From NCBI RefSeq assembly GCF_963855985.1, contig NC_087118.1, positions 4,464,001 through 4,528,000 on the forward strand: a DNA stretch of 64,000 nt. The letters are read 5' to 3'. Under the pieces are notes generated by a model. The model had not been told where the DNA came from. It did no database searches and was given only the letters and a program-made list of their open reading frames with translations. This document shows positions 31,730 through 42,519 of this stretch, one piece after another. Source of the stretch: Ostrinia nubilalis (taxonomy: Eukaryota; Arthropoda; Insecta; Lepidoptera; Crambidae). A program made the position numbers and the translations under genes. Positions within the stretch are counted from its first letter, which is position 1, and every line of letters begins with the position of its first letter.

Positions 31730-33190
31730 ACTAGCTTTCCGCCCGCGGCTTCGCCCGCGTGGAATTTTGTCTGTCACAGAAAAACAATATCGCGCGCGTA
31801 TTTACTCATCGTTTAGACCTGGACTACGACAAACATTTTAAAACCAAAATCAGCTCAATCGGCCCAGTCGTTCTCGAGTTATAATCAGACTAACGAACAT
31901 CAATTCATTTTTATTTATATAGATAGACTAGCTTTCCGCCCGCGGCTTCGCCCGCGTGGAATTTTGTCTGTCACAGAAAAACAATATCGCGCGCGTATTT
32001 ACTCATCGTTTAGACCTGCACTACGACAAACATTTTAAAACCAAAATCAGCTCAATCGGCCCAGTCGTTCTCGAGTTATAATCAGACTAACGAACATCAA
32101 TTCATTTTTATTTATATAGATAGATAGATGATAGCTAGCGGCCGCCCGCGGCTTCGTACGCGTGGATCCCGTTTTACCCCCTTCATCTATCTTCAGCGGT
32201 TAACTCCTGCAATATCCTGTTGTAACTAAGCTTTAAGTTTACTAAGGTACCTGCATGCCAAATTTCAAGCGTCTATCTTACGCAATTTAGATTTTTTCAT
32301 ACATATGTTTTTTCCCGCTAACTCCCGTTCCCGTGGGAATTTTACGATATCCTGTTGTACCTAAGCTTTAAATTTACTAAGGTACCTGCATGCCAAATTT
32401 CAAGCGTCTATCTTACACAGTTTAGATTTTTTCATACATATGTTTTTTCCCGGTAACTCCCGTTCCCGTGGGAATTTTACGATATCCTGTTGTACCTAAG
32501 CTTTAAGTTTACTAAGGTACCTGCACACCAAATTTCAAGCATCTAACTTAAGCGGTTTAGATTGTTCATACAAAAGGATTTTTCCGCTAATTCCCGTTCC
32601 CGTGGGAATTTCGGGAATTCCTTTATTAGTGCACCTCTACGGTACCTAAACTACGTCCCTTCCAAATTTCAAGTGCCTACGTTTAGCCGTTTAGGCTGTG
32701 CGTTGATCTGTCAGTCAGTCAGTCAGTTTCTCCTTTTATATATTTAGACTAGCTTTCCGCCCGCGGCTTCGCCCGCGTGGAATTTTGTCTGTCACAGAAA
32801 AACAATATCGCGCGCGTATTTACTCACCGCTTAGACCTGGACTACGACAAACATTTTAAAACCAAAATCAGCTCAATCGGCCCAGTCATTCTCGAGTTAT
32901 AATCAGACTAACGAACATCAATTCATTTTTATTGATATAGATAGATAGATGATAGCTAGCGGCCGCCCGCGACTTCGTACGCGTGGATCCCGTTTTACCC
33001 CCTTCATCTATCTTCAGCGGTTAACTCCCCTTCCCGTAGGAATTTTGCAATATCCTGTTGTAACTAAGCTTTAAGTTTACTAAGGTACCTGCATGCCACA
33101 TTTCAAGCGTCTATCTTACGCAGTTTAGATTTTTTCATACATATGTTTTTTCCCGCTAACTCCCGTTCCCGTGGGAATTTTACGATATTC
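31730..33190 (-). mobile_element. Helitron-like units in reverse orientation (A, A, B, A, part B)
   Basis: On the minus strand two unit types are seen. Unit A (about 195 bp) runs from TCTATCTATATAAATAAAAA to a GC hairpin and GGCGGAAAGCTAG. Unit B starts TCTAAATATATAAAAGG, has a GACT run, then 135-bp internal blocks, and ends GGGCGGCCGCTAG. Read left to right: A 31,730-31,926, A 31,927-32,128, B 32,135-32,747 (three blocks), A 32,748-32,944, B 32,945-33,190 truncated. 5'-TC and 3'-CTAG ends with a hairpin fit Helitrons; no Rep/helicase gene is present. Confidence 0.8.
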
Positions 33191-34062
33191 TCGCAGGCGA
33201 CAAGCAATAAGTCCAATATTCTCCACACCAACGTCGGACCAGGATAGTGTTTGCGATGACTGACTGTTGTCATGATTTAGGTTGTAATGTATATTTATTA
33301 TTAGGTATTACTATGTACTTCTTCTGTAATTCCTTAGCTTAAGGGGAAGGGATGTTAGATATGGGTGAATATCCCAAGCACGTTTTTTACGCGGCGGAGC
33401 TGAGAATCGATGGGAGAAATGTAACTAGAGCGATGATTTTTTTTCTGTATATATTTTAAACAGCGTTTTACACAATGGCAAAGTCTTTAGGACAATAGGT
33501 AGTTATTTTATGTACTAAAAAAATTTTCAAAGACCCAAAATCTAATAGCGGTGGCGCGTCCTAACTCTATTTCTACTCATAAATTGTGTTATTCCTTCTT
33601 TCTCGGGGATTCTAGTAATTTAAGAATAGTATAGCCATAAAATACATTAAATAAGACTTCCAAATGATATGAAAGAAATGTGATATTTCATAATTTAAGT
33701 GTTTTAAATAGACTTTCAAAACTGTCCCACGAAAAAAAGCAATTACAGTGGCTCAATTTCGACACTCTCTTACTTCTCCAAAGAAGCTTTGAGAGACGTA
33801 GAGTTCTTCTTCCCTGCATCACTCAGCTGTGTCCTCCTGATCGGGCTATAAAGACTTGCGACTTGTGGTATTGTTTTTCCAGCAGACCCGTAAATGTTTG
33901 TATCAGCGGCACAGGAATACAAAATTTTTCAATTTCGCTGACAAGTGTATGAGTGAAAGCTACTTACTTATATGCTAAACGATTCTGTAACATGATTAAA
34001 GTTTGGTGTTTTGTTGTATCTGCATACAGAAATTATTGATCAGAATTATAGTTTTCTTTATA
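33191..34062. other. Unassigned sequence between Helitron units
   Basis: Probably older DNA into which the units inserted. A purine-rich GGGGAAGGGATG tract at about 33,340-33,352 could be a decayed retroelement polypurine tract. No coding frame recognised. Confidence 0.3.
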
Positions 34063-34246
34063 ACTAGCTTTCCGCCCGCGGCTTCGCCCGCGTGGAATTT
34101 TGTCTGTCACAGAAAAACAATATCGCGCGCGTATTTACTCACCGTTTAGACCTGGACTACGACAAACATTTTAAAACCAAAATCAGCTCAATCGGCCCAG
34201 TCGTTCTCGAGTTATAATCAGACTAACGAACATCAATTCATTTTTA
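34063..34246 (-). mobile_element. Helitron-like unit A, reverse, 5' end clipped
   Basis: Starts (left) with the inverse of GGCGGAAAGCTAG and ends within the A-unit head at ATTTTTA, where a plus-strand B unit begins. The first bases of its own 5' end are missing. Confidence 0.75.
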
Positions 34247-36447
34247 TCTAAATATATAAAAGGAGAAACTGACTGACTGACTGACAGATCAACGCACAGC
34301 CTAAACGGCTAAACGTAGGCACTTGAAATTTGGAAGGGACGTAGTTTAGGTACCGTAGAGGTGCACTAAGAAAGGAATTCCCGAAATTACCACGGGAACG
34401 GGAATTAGCGGAAAAATCCTTTTGTATGAAAAATCTAAACCGCTTAAGTTAGATGCTTGAAATTTGGTGTGCAGGTACATTAGTAAACTTAAAGCTTAGG
34501 TACAACAGGATATCGTAAAATTCCCACGGGAACGGGAGTTAGCGGGAAAAAACATTTGTATGAAAAAAATCTAAACCGCTTAAGATAGATAAAGGGGGTA
34601 AAACGGGATCCACGCGTACGAAGTCGCGGGCGGCCGCTAGCTATCATCTAATCTATCTAAATATATAAAAGGAGAAACTGACTGACTGACTGACAGATCA
34701 ACGCACAGCCTAAACGGCTAAACGTAGGCACTTGAAATTTGGAAGGGACGTAGTTTAGGTACCGTAGAGGTGCACTAAGAAAGGAATTCCCGAAATTACC
34801 ACGGGAACGGGAATTAGCGGAAAAATCCTTTTGTATGAAAAATCTAAACCGCTTAAGTTAGATGCTTGAAATTTGGTGTGCAGGTACGTTAGTAAACTTA
34901 AAGCTTAGGTACAACAGGATATCGTAAAATTCCCACGGGAACGGGAGTTAGCGGGAAAAAACATATGTATGAAAAAATCTAAACTGCGTAAGATAGACGC
35001 TTGAAATTTGGCATGCAGGTACCTTAGTAAACTTAAAGCTTAGTTTCAACAGGTTATTGCAAAATTCCTACGCGAACGGGAGTTAGCGGAAAAAAACATT
35101 TGTATGAAAAAAATCTAAACCGCTTAAGATAGATAAAGGGGGTAAAACGGGATCCACGCGTACGAAGTCGCGGGCGGCCGCTAGCTATCATCTATCTTCT
35201 AAATATATAAAAAGAGAAACTGACTGACTGACTGACAGATCAACGCACAGCCTAAACGGCTAAACGTAGGCACTTGAAATTTGGAAGGGACGTAGTTTAG
35301 GTACCGTAGAGGTGCACTAAGAAAGGAATTCCCGAAATTACCACGGGAACGGGAATTAGCGGAAAAATCCTTTTGTATGAAAAATCTAAACCGCTTAAGT
35401 TAGATGCTTGAAATTTGGTGTGCAGGTACGTTAGTAAACTTAAAGCTTAGGTACAACAGGATATCGTAAAATTCCCACGGGAACGGGAGTTAGCGGGAAA
35501 AAACATTTGTATGAAAAAAATCTAAACCGCTTAAGATAGATAAAGGGGGTAAAACGGGATCCACGCGTACGAAGTCGCGGGCGGCCGCTAGCTATCATCT
35601 AATCTATCTTCTAAATATATAAAAGGAGAAACTGACTGACTGACTGACAGATCAACGCACAGCCTAAACGGCTAAACGTAGGCACTTGAAATTTGGAAGG
35701 GACGTAGTTTAGGTACCGTAGAGGTGCACTAAGAAAGGAATACCCGAAATTACCACGGGAACGGGAATTAGCGGAAAAATCCTTTTGTATGAAAAATCTA
35801 AACCGCTTAAGTTAGATGCTTGAAATTTGGTGTGCAGGTACCTTAGTAAACTTAAAGCTTAGGTACAACAGGATATCGTAAAATTCCCACGGGAACGGGA
35901 GTTACCGGGAAAAAACATATGTATGAAAAAATCTAAACTGCGTAAGATAGACGCTTGAAATTTGGCATGCAGGTACCTTAGTAAATTTAAAGCTTAGGTA
36001 CAACAGGATATCGTAAAATTCCCACGGGAACGGGAGTTAGCGGGAAAAAACATATGTATGAAAAAATCTAAACTGCGTAAGATAGACGCTTGAAATTTGG
36101 CATGCAGGTACCTTAGTAAACTTAAAGCTTAGTTACAACAGGATATTGCAAAATTCCTACGGGAACGGGAGTTAACCGCTGAAGATAGATGAAGGGGGTA
36201 AAACGGGATCCACGCGTACGAAGTCGCGGGCGGCCGCTAGCTATCATCTATCTATCTATTTAAATAAAAATGAATTGATGTTAGTTAGTCTGATTATAAC
36301 TCGAGAACGACTGGGCCGATTGAGCTGATTTTGGTTTTAAAATGTTTGTCGTAGTCCAGGTCTAAACGATGAGTAAATACGCGCGCGATATTGTTTTTCT
36401 GAGACAGACAAAATTCCACGCGGGCGAAGCCGCGGGCGGAAAGCTAG
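34247..36447 (+). mobile_element. Helitron-like array B-B-B-B-A
   Basis: Four B units at 34,247-34,640, 34,656-35,184, 35,198-35,591 and 35,610-36,240, then one A unit at 36,251-36,447. B lengths are 394, 529, 394 and 631 bp, explained by one, two, one and three copies of a 135-bp block (marker: TTAGTAAACTTAAAGCTTAG). Units are separated by a 10-18 bp CTATCATCTAATCTATC-like linker. Ends: TC on the left, CTAG on the right. Confidence 0.85.
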
Positions 36448-36471
36448 TTTATATAGATAGATAGATGATAG

Positions 36472-36966
36472 CTAGCGGCCGCCCGCGACTTCGTACGCGT
36501 GGATCCCGTTTTACCCCCTTCATCTATCTTAAGCGGTTAACTCCCCTTCCCGTAGGAATTTTGCAATATCCTGTTGTAACTAAGCTTTAAGTTTACTAAG
36601 GTACCTGCATGCCACATTTCAAGCGTCTATCTTACGCAGTTTAGATTTTTTCATACATATGTTTTTTCCCGCTAACTCCCGTTCCCGTCGGAATTTTACG
36701 ATATCCTGTTGTACCTAAGCTTTAAGTTTACTAAGGTACCTGCACACCAAATTTCAAGCATCTAACTTAAGCGGTTTAGATTTTTCATACAAAAGGATTT
36801 TTCCGCTAATTCCCGTTCCCGTGGGAATTTCGGGAATTCCTTTCTTAGTGCACCTCTACGGTACCTAAACTACGTCCCTTCCAAATTTCAAGTGCCTACG
36901 TTTAGCCGTTTAGGCTGTGCGTTGATCTGTCAGTCAGTCAGTCAGTTTCTCCTTTTTTATATTTAG
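36472..36966 (-). mobile_element. Helitron-like unit B, reverse
   Basis: 495 bp with two 135-bp blocks, opposite in orientation to the array on its left, separated only by a TATAGATAGATAGATGATAG linker. Confidence 0.8.
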
Positions 36967-38650
36967 AAGATTAGATTTGAATTTTGTTACAGTTTTTTAA
37001 TTCCGGTGGCGCAATTTCGGTGGCTTCGGTGGCGAATCTATTGCCAGAATTGGTCTTATTGGCTCTGGAGCATTGTACCTAGGTCTACTAAGGTCTCAGT
37101 CATAACTAGAATATCGTCAGTTAATCGAAGTTGTGTGATGTACTCGCCGTATCTTGATATCGTGACTTGATTCCAGTCTCTACCACCACCATCATGTCTT
37201 ATTTTTTGGTTTATCGGCCAATAAACGTGGTGGTACATATTTAAGGGAACTTTAGTACTAGCATTCCATCTGATTTCATAAGCTCAGATGTGATTTCATT
37301 ATCTCCTGGTACATACCTTGTTGTTTTAATAGGGCCTTCTAATCTCGCTCAAGCTAAAGTCTAGGATATCTTCGCTAAAGTGTCGGGATAATCTCGATCT
37401 TCAGCCTAATTACTAGTAGTGCTTCTTAATCTCTCCTAGCAGCTTAGGCATTTACCATAATGGTTCAGCTATCCTCGTTATTCATGTTGGTATATTGAAT
37501 TTGGTCCTCATAAATTCATACTTTCGATTTATTACAAAAAATCGTCTCTATAATACACTTTGTATCAGCGTGAGGACTTGGATAGCTATTTATACATCGA
37601 TACTAAGCAATATCTTAAAAACAGATGAGAATAGTTCTGAAACAGCTAAAATTTCCCTAGTCTCGTAGGTTGCAATCTATTCTGCCACTCGAGCTGAAAA
37701 TTCGTGGGGTTTTGGAGCTGGATTGGCACTAGTCGTGGCTTAGGCTTCATCAGTCGACATCTTTTGAGTACCTTTTATTCGGCATTCTTCTATTTCGGTG
37801 ATCACTTCTTCTTCTTCCTCGGTCCCTCACTGATAAGGATCGCGACCGCAGATAGTGCTCCTCCATAGACTGCGGTCATAAGCTGTGTGGTGATCGGAGA
37901 ATGCATGTGATTGAATTGCCTGTTCGTCTATAAATGATTACCTACTACATTTTGATTTTTGCAGTACTATTAGGGTGCAGATCAGTACGCTTTTAAAGTT
38001 CTGGCATCTTTTGCTAGGCCTTCTCTCTCCATGAGGCTGGCTGGATTTAGTCCTCCGTTTCTTAATTGTACTACTTTCATTTAGCTCATTGTCGCTAGGT
38101 TTGCATAGTTTACCGTTAATTACCCTGTCACAAATATGTAATATGTTAGTTCAGTAGCTGGTATAGATCTAGAAATATCTTCATACTTAATCTCCAGTTC
38201 GCATGGTCTTTAGCGAATAATTAGTTGCGTAATTCTGAGTGTAGGATAGGTATGACACCATCATGAAAACTTGGCTAGCCTGGACCAACATTTTTACTTA
38301 TGGAAGATAAACCTAACACCAACCTGGGGCAGTTGGTTGCCCTCCCGGGACTAGAGTTGGTTTCTGGGTTTGAGGGTCATGTATTATGTCTTTGTGATGA
38401 GTCTAGAATAACGGGGCTGTTGGCGGCTAGAGCCAGAAAGTTTTGGATTTGTTCTCTATGGAGGGATTTTGACGTTATCACCATGCTTAGTAGGCTGGTT
38501 GGTAGTTCCAGTATGGTAGTATAATACCTGGAAAGATGCTGCAGCCCACCCTCCAGTATTTTGATTGCTTAGTCGGCTCTTACGACTCACATGGGAAGAT
38601 CTGATGTTTTTTTAGGGTCACAACACAGGCCTGAATATTGTTTTTAATTA
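36967..38650. other. Decayed sequence with an RTE-like RT scrap
   Basis: At 37,240-37,040 on the minus strand the translation GEYITQLRLTDDILVMTETL resembles the catalytic box of an RTE-type LINE RT (usually F/YADD; here LTDD). Flanking frames are full of stops. At about 38,560-38,600 the segment CTTAGTCGGCTCTTACGACT resembles a lepidopteran retroelement 3' UTR motif I recall, orientation plus. Otherwise nothing is recognisable. Confidence 0.35.
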
Positions 38651-39109
38651 TAAACATCTTTACTGGATAATAATACTTAATTGATTACAAATAAATAAGT
38701 AATTTGAGACAATCATCCATAACATTCCGAATTCCGCTGTATAAATAAATTTCGGTGGATTGGTTCTTAATTCCGGTGGCTCAAATACAATTTCGGTGGC
38801 TCTTGATAATTTCAAATTAACATATCTCGAGAAGTATTAATAATATTTTGATCTCTACCATATCATTGAATAATACAAGTTATTTACTATTATTTCTGCC
38901 ACAAAAAAGTTTTGGAAAGTGGAAATTAAAATTCGCCACCGGAATTAGGCAAAAAACGAGTTTGTTGATATTCACCCATATAAGCATCTATAGGCGCGGG
39001 CTGCGACCCGCCCGCGGCCATCTTTCTAATAAAACAGTGTGCATGTGACTTGCTTGTTTGATTGACGTGCGACGTATCGGGTGTGTAATGTATGATATAA
39101 CTACATATC
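38651..39109. other. Unassigned spacer
   Basis: The phrase TTCCGGTGGC / TTTCGGTGGC recurs several times here and at about 36,990-37,030. No gene recognised. Confidence 0.35.
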
Positions 39110-39535
39110 ATATAATACTTAGAGGATATAACATCAAATTATATAAAATCATTTAATATAATAATTATTTACTATAATAAACGAATAATATAATTTTAAA
39201 ACGAATAATTTTAAGACAAATAACTATTAACTGATATAAAATGGTTTGATATAATGAACATTTTCTATAAAACTTACAATGTATACTATTTAAAACAAAT
39301 AACATTCAAATCATATAAAAATAAAATGTCGAACAATCAAATGAGATAAAATTCTTTTCCTATAAAACTTTAATCATATAACAATAATAATTTTATATAA
39401 AGTTCAATTGTTATAATAAGCATTGCATGCAGCAAGCAAGCAAGCAAGCAAGCAAGCTAGCAAGCTAGCAAGCAGGCAAGCAGGCAAGCAAGCAAGCAGG
39501 CAGGCAAGCAAGCAAGCAAGCAAGCAAGCAGGCAG

Positions 39536-39567
<32 letters not shown>

Positions 39568-40006
39568 GCAAGCAGGCAAGCAAGCAAGCAAGCAAGCAAG
39601 TAAGCAAGCAGGCATGCAGGCATGAAGGCATGCAGCATGCAAATTTGACTAAAAACTTGAGACTTCTGTCACGGCTCCGGCACTGCGGGGCTCTGGCGGC
39701 GGGCCGCCTCGCCCCTCCGTGCCTACGCGCTTCTAAATTACACTCTAGGGGTAGGGCAGACAAGACTACGTGGAGTCGGTTTTACGGCGATTCGTTTTTG
39801 TCACTAAAGTCATTTTTAAGTCAAGCTAAAGAAGAACATACTAAAAGTTATATCTATCAGAAATTATATCAATTAAAGATTATACCAAATAGTAGTTATA
39901 ACAAATAATATTTATTACAAGTAATGGTTATGTGAAATATTGTTTATATTAAACAAAATTACATCAAATGAGTCTTAGATTAAGTAAGGTTTATATCAAA
40001 TGTCTT
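39110..40006. repeat. AT-rich degenerate repeats around a tetranucleotide array
   Basis: Many imperfect short repeats of the type TTATATCAAATNAT / ATATAACATCAAAT lie at 39,110-39,425 and 39,830-40,006. Between them are a (CAAG)n-type microsatellite at 39,429-39,640 and a GC-rich stretch to about 39,770. Open frames here translate the microsatellite and are not genes. By position this may be the outer part of the left terminal repeat of a Polinton-like element. Confidence 0.55.
39429..39640. repeat. AAGC tetranucleotide microsatellite with variants
   Basis: Roughly 50 repeats of CAAG/CAGG/CTAG type, ending in GCATGCAGGCATG variants. Confidence 0.95.
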
Positions 40007-40182
40007 TATGCGTAGTGATTGGTATCTGAAATAACATTATTAGAAATGATTTATTATATGAAGTAAGCATTATATGTTAAAAAATTATATCAAGTGTTAT
40101 TATAACATACGTTTATTATACAATATGAACGTTATTGAAATGAATTTATATCATATAAACTTATATAAACTGTCACGCACCC
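40007..40182 (+). repeat. Inverted copy of the DNA polymerase-side terminus
   Basis: Reverse complement of 63,840-64,000: shared TGATTGGTATCTGAAAT, TTATATCAAGTGTTATTATA and AACGTTATTGAAATGAATTT. The left copy has about 18 extra bases near 40,055. It includes the polymerase ATG and first 19 codons, then diverges after CTGTCACGCACCC. It is either the left terminal inverted repeat of a Polinton-like element or a broken inverted copy. Confidence 0.75.
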
Positions 40183-40253
40183 CGACGTATCGCCCCTTCC
40201 TACCAAATACCTAACAAAGAGCAAAAAGCCGTAGTAACTCGTCGAAGAATATA

Positions 40254-41838
40254 ATGCGGGACTTCATACAAGCTTTGAATAACCAAGGATCAAATTCATT
40301 TATCGGCGCTCAAGAGATCATTCCTCAATTTGACCCCAGCCAGAAAATACAAAGTACCAGGGCATGGCTCAGAAAAGTCAATGAGGTAGCCATAATTTAC
40401 GGATGGACAGAAAGACAGATTATATATCACGCGTTACCTAAGTTGTCTGGTCTAGTCAGGAAGTGGTATAAAGGGTTGAGCTCTATTGACTTGAGTTGGA
40501 AAGATTGGCAGAGAAAACTTCTGAAATGTTTTCCTGACGATAGAAATTACGCAGACCGATTAACCGAAATGCTGAACAGGAAAAGCAGGCGAGACGAGAC
40601 ATTAGAGGAATACTTTTACGAGAAAAGTAAGCTAGTAAGTCGATGCCACATCAAAGGTAAAGATGCAGTTGATTGCATAATCCATGGCATTTTTGACCAT
40701 AATGTACAATTGAATGCACAAGGATCAAGTTTCAAGCGCCCTAGTCAATTATTACGATACTTGAGGAGTATATCAGTTAAAAACATGCGCCCCGTGCTAG
40801 ATAGTAAAAGACCTGCCCCGCTCCAGAAAACAAGCAATGGCAGACCCACTGACCGAAATACTAAATTCTCGAGCACAAATCGCGCTGTTAAATGTTTCAA
40901 CTGTTCTGAAGTTGGGCATACCGTGCCGAAATGTCCGAAGCCTGTGCAAAGGTGCACGAAGTGTCAACGCTTAGGCCACGTCGCGGAGCACCGTAAACGA
41001 GAGCATGTACAAGATAAAACTTCGGTGGCTTCGAGTAATAATTACAAGGAGGTTCAACAAATTACAGCTCAAGGTAAATCGTTAAATATTTATCATAAAA
41101 AGATACGAGTAAACGAAACTGATAGAAATGCTTTCATAGACTTTGGAAGTCAATGCACTATTATTAGTAAAAGTACAGCAGATGATTTAAATGTTGCGGT
41201 TGAAGGTGATAACTTACCAGTTATAAAGGGGTTTGGTTGTGGGGTTACGCAACCAATAGGCCGTACCATGATCGATGTCAGTATTGACTTTGTTGAGGCA
41301 GAGATTGAAGCCTATGTTGTCGATGATACTTTCTTAAGTACGGATATACTAATTGGACAAAACTTAACCGAATTACCCTATGTCATCGTGCATAAAACCA
41401 ATGAAAAGCTAGTTTTGTATTCAGCACAAAATGAGTTGTGTAAAATAAATATATTCGCAGCCGAGTCTATAAGGTTGGTAGGGACACAATGCCTACTTAT
41501 ACGTTCTGATTTAATCGAGACGGGATATATCTACATACCAGGTAGTACGTCTTTAAAACTACACGACGAGCATATAATATTGCAAGGTGTATTCCATCTT
41601 AATCATGGTTTTGGGTCGATTATGGCTATAAACGTATCAGATGGTGATGTTTTAATAGAAAACGGTAAGTTGCTAGCGTGTGCCTACCTTTTACCAGTGG
41701 TGGGCGAGCTTAAATCTTATACTCCGTCGTGTGTCGAGGTAAATCAGGTACAGATTAATAGCAATGAAGAACCAGATAGACTCACCATTACACAAGACTA
41801 CCTTAAATTTTTTAACATAACAATTAACAATCAACTTA
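40254..41838 (+). pseudogene. gag: Ty3/gypsy gag-protease (broken element)
   Basis: Frame from ATG 40,254: retrotransposon gag domain (WLRKVNEVAIIYGWTERQII, KWYKGLSSIDLSWKDWQRKL, TLEEYFYEKSKLVSRC), CCHC knuckle CFNCSEVGHTVPKCPKP, a second imperfect one CTKCQRLGHVAEH, then an aspartic protease with FIDFGSQCTIIS (D-F/S-G active site), DILIGQNL. The frame is open but its real gypsy part stops at about 41,838, where a non-LTR or SINE-like insertion begins; codons after NNQLRQ belong to that. The leader at 40,183-40,253 has no recognisable LTR. Confidence 0.8.
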
Positions 41839-42517
41839 GACAGTGGCACGGCACTAAATATAAGTATATACAATTTATTTAAAACTACCACTGTGCCTTG
41901 CTTTTCTCTCTAGAGTTTTCTTGCCTTGTCTCCTAAATAGTTTTATATCTGGCACTTAGCCAGAAGGATATCTTAGACTTGTCATGCTCACTAAAATGTC
42001 TCTGGGGTAGTGGCGTGTGAGGCGGGTCGTTACATTCCCTATAATATGGTCGAGTGAAGCGATGGCTGGTTCACACGTCATGTCTGTGAACAGGCGCTGT
42101 CTTCGGGGACTGGTCAAGGAAAGATATACCTGACATAAAATATATGTATCAAAACGCAACAATAACCTAGAAATTAGCACGGCACTAAAGAAATATATTC
42201 AAAACTGCCACGCGGTCTCGTGCTAGATGGGCGTCTTAAAGGCCACCTTCTATCAACGGGAGCGCGTGGTAACTTGCTTCTGAATGTATGTAACTTCCTA
42301 CTTTTTTATATTTTTTATATTTTTAAACCGGCAGACAGTGGTGACTGAGTTTGTTGCGGCGCTTCTTCTCAGCACTTGCCAAATGTTTGTCTCGAAGCGC
42401 TGGTAGGGCAAAAAAATAATGAGACATGTATAGGCTCCTTAAGAGCATTTGACGATTTGCAAGAACTAATTTAATTAGTCTAAACAAATAAAGATAATTT
42501 TGATTTTGATTTTGATT
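41839..42517 (+). mobile_element. SINE/LINE-like insertion with (GATTTT)n tail
   Basis: Interrupts gypsy between protease and RT. Begins GGCACGGCACTAAATATAAG, a motif partly repeated at 42,178-42,210, and ends with AAATAAAGATAATTTTGATT and GATTTT repeats, a 3' tail type seen on lepidopteran non-LTR elements. No coding frame. Confidence 0.65.
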
Positions 42518-42519
42518 TC

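Noticed and set aside
33680..33952. 90-codon plus-strand frame
   Set aside because: No recognisable motif or splice context; probably chance.
34247..36447. Regularly spaced repeats that could suggest a CRISPR array or satellite
   Set aside because: Units are hundreds of bases long, carry Helitron-type ends and sit in a eukaryotic genome; no spacers or cas genes.
38300..38524. 74-codon plus-strand frame
   Set aside because: Lies in decayed retroelement 3' sequence; no domain and stops nearby.
39423..39908. Plus- and minus-strand open frames of repeating QASK or CLLA residues
   Set aside because: Pure translation of the tetranucleotide microsatellite.
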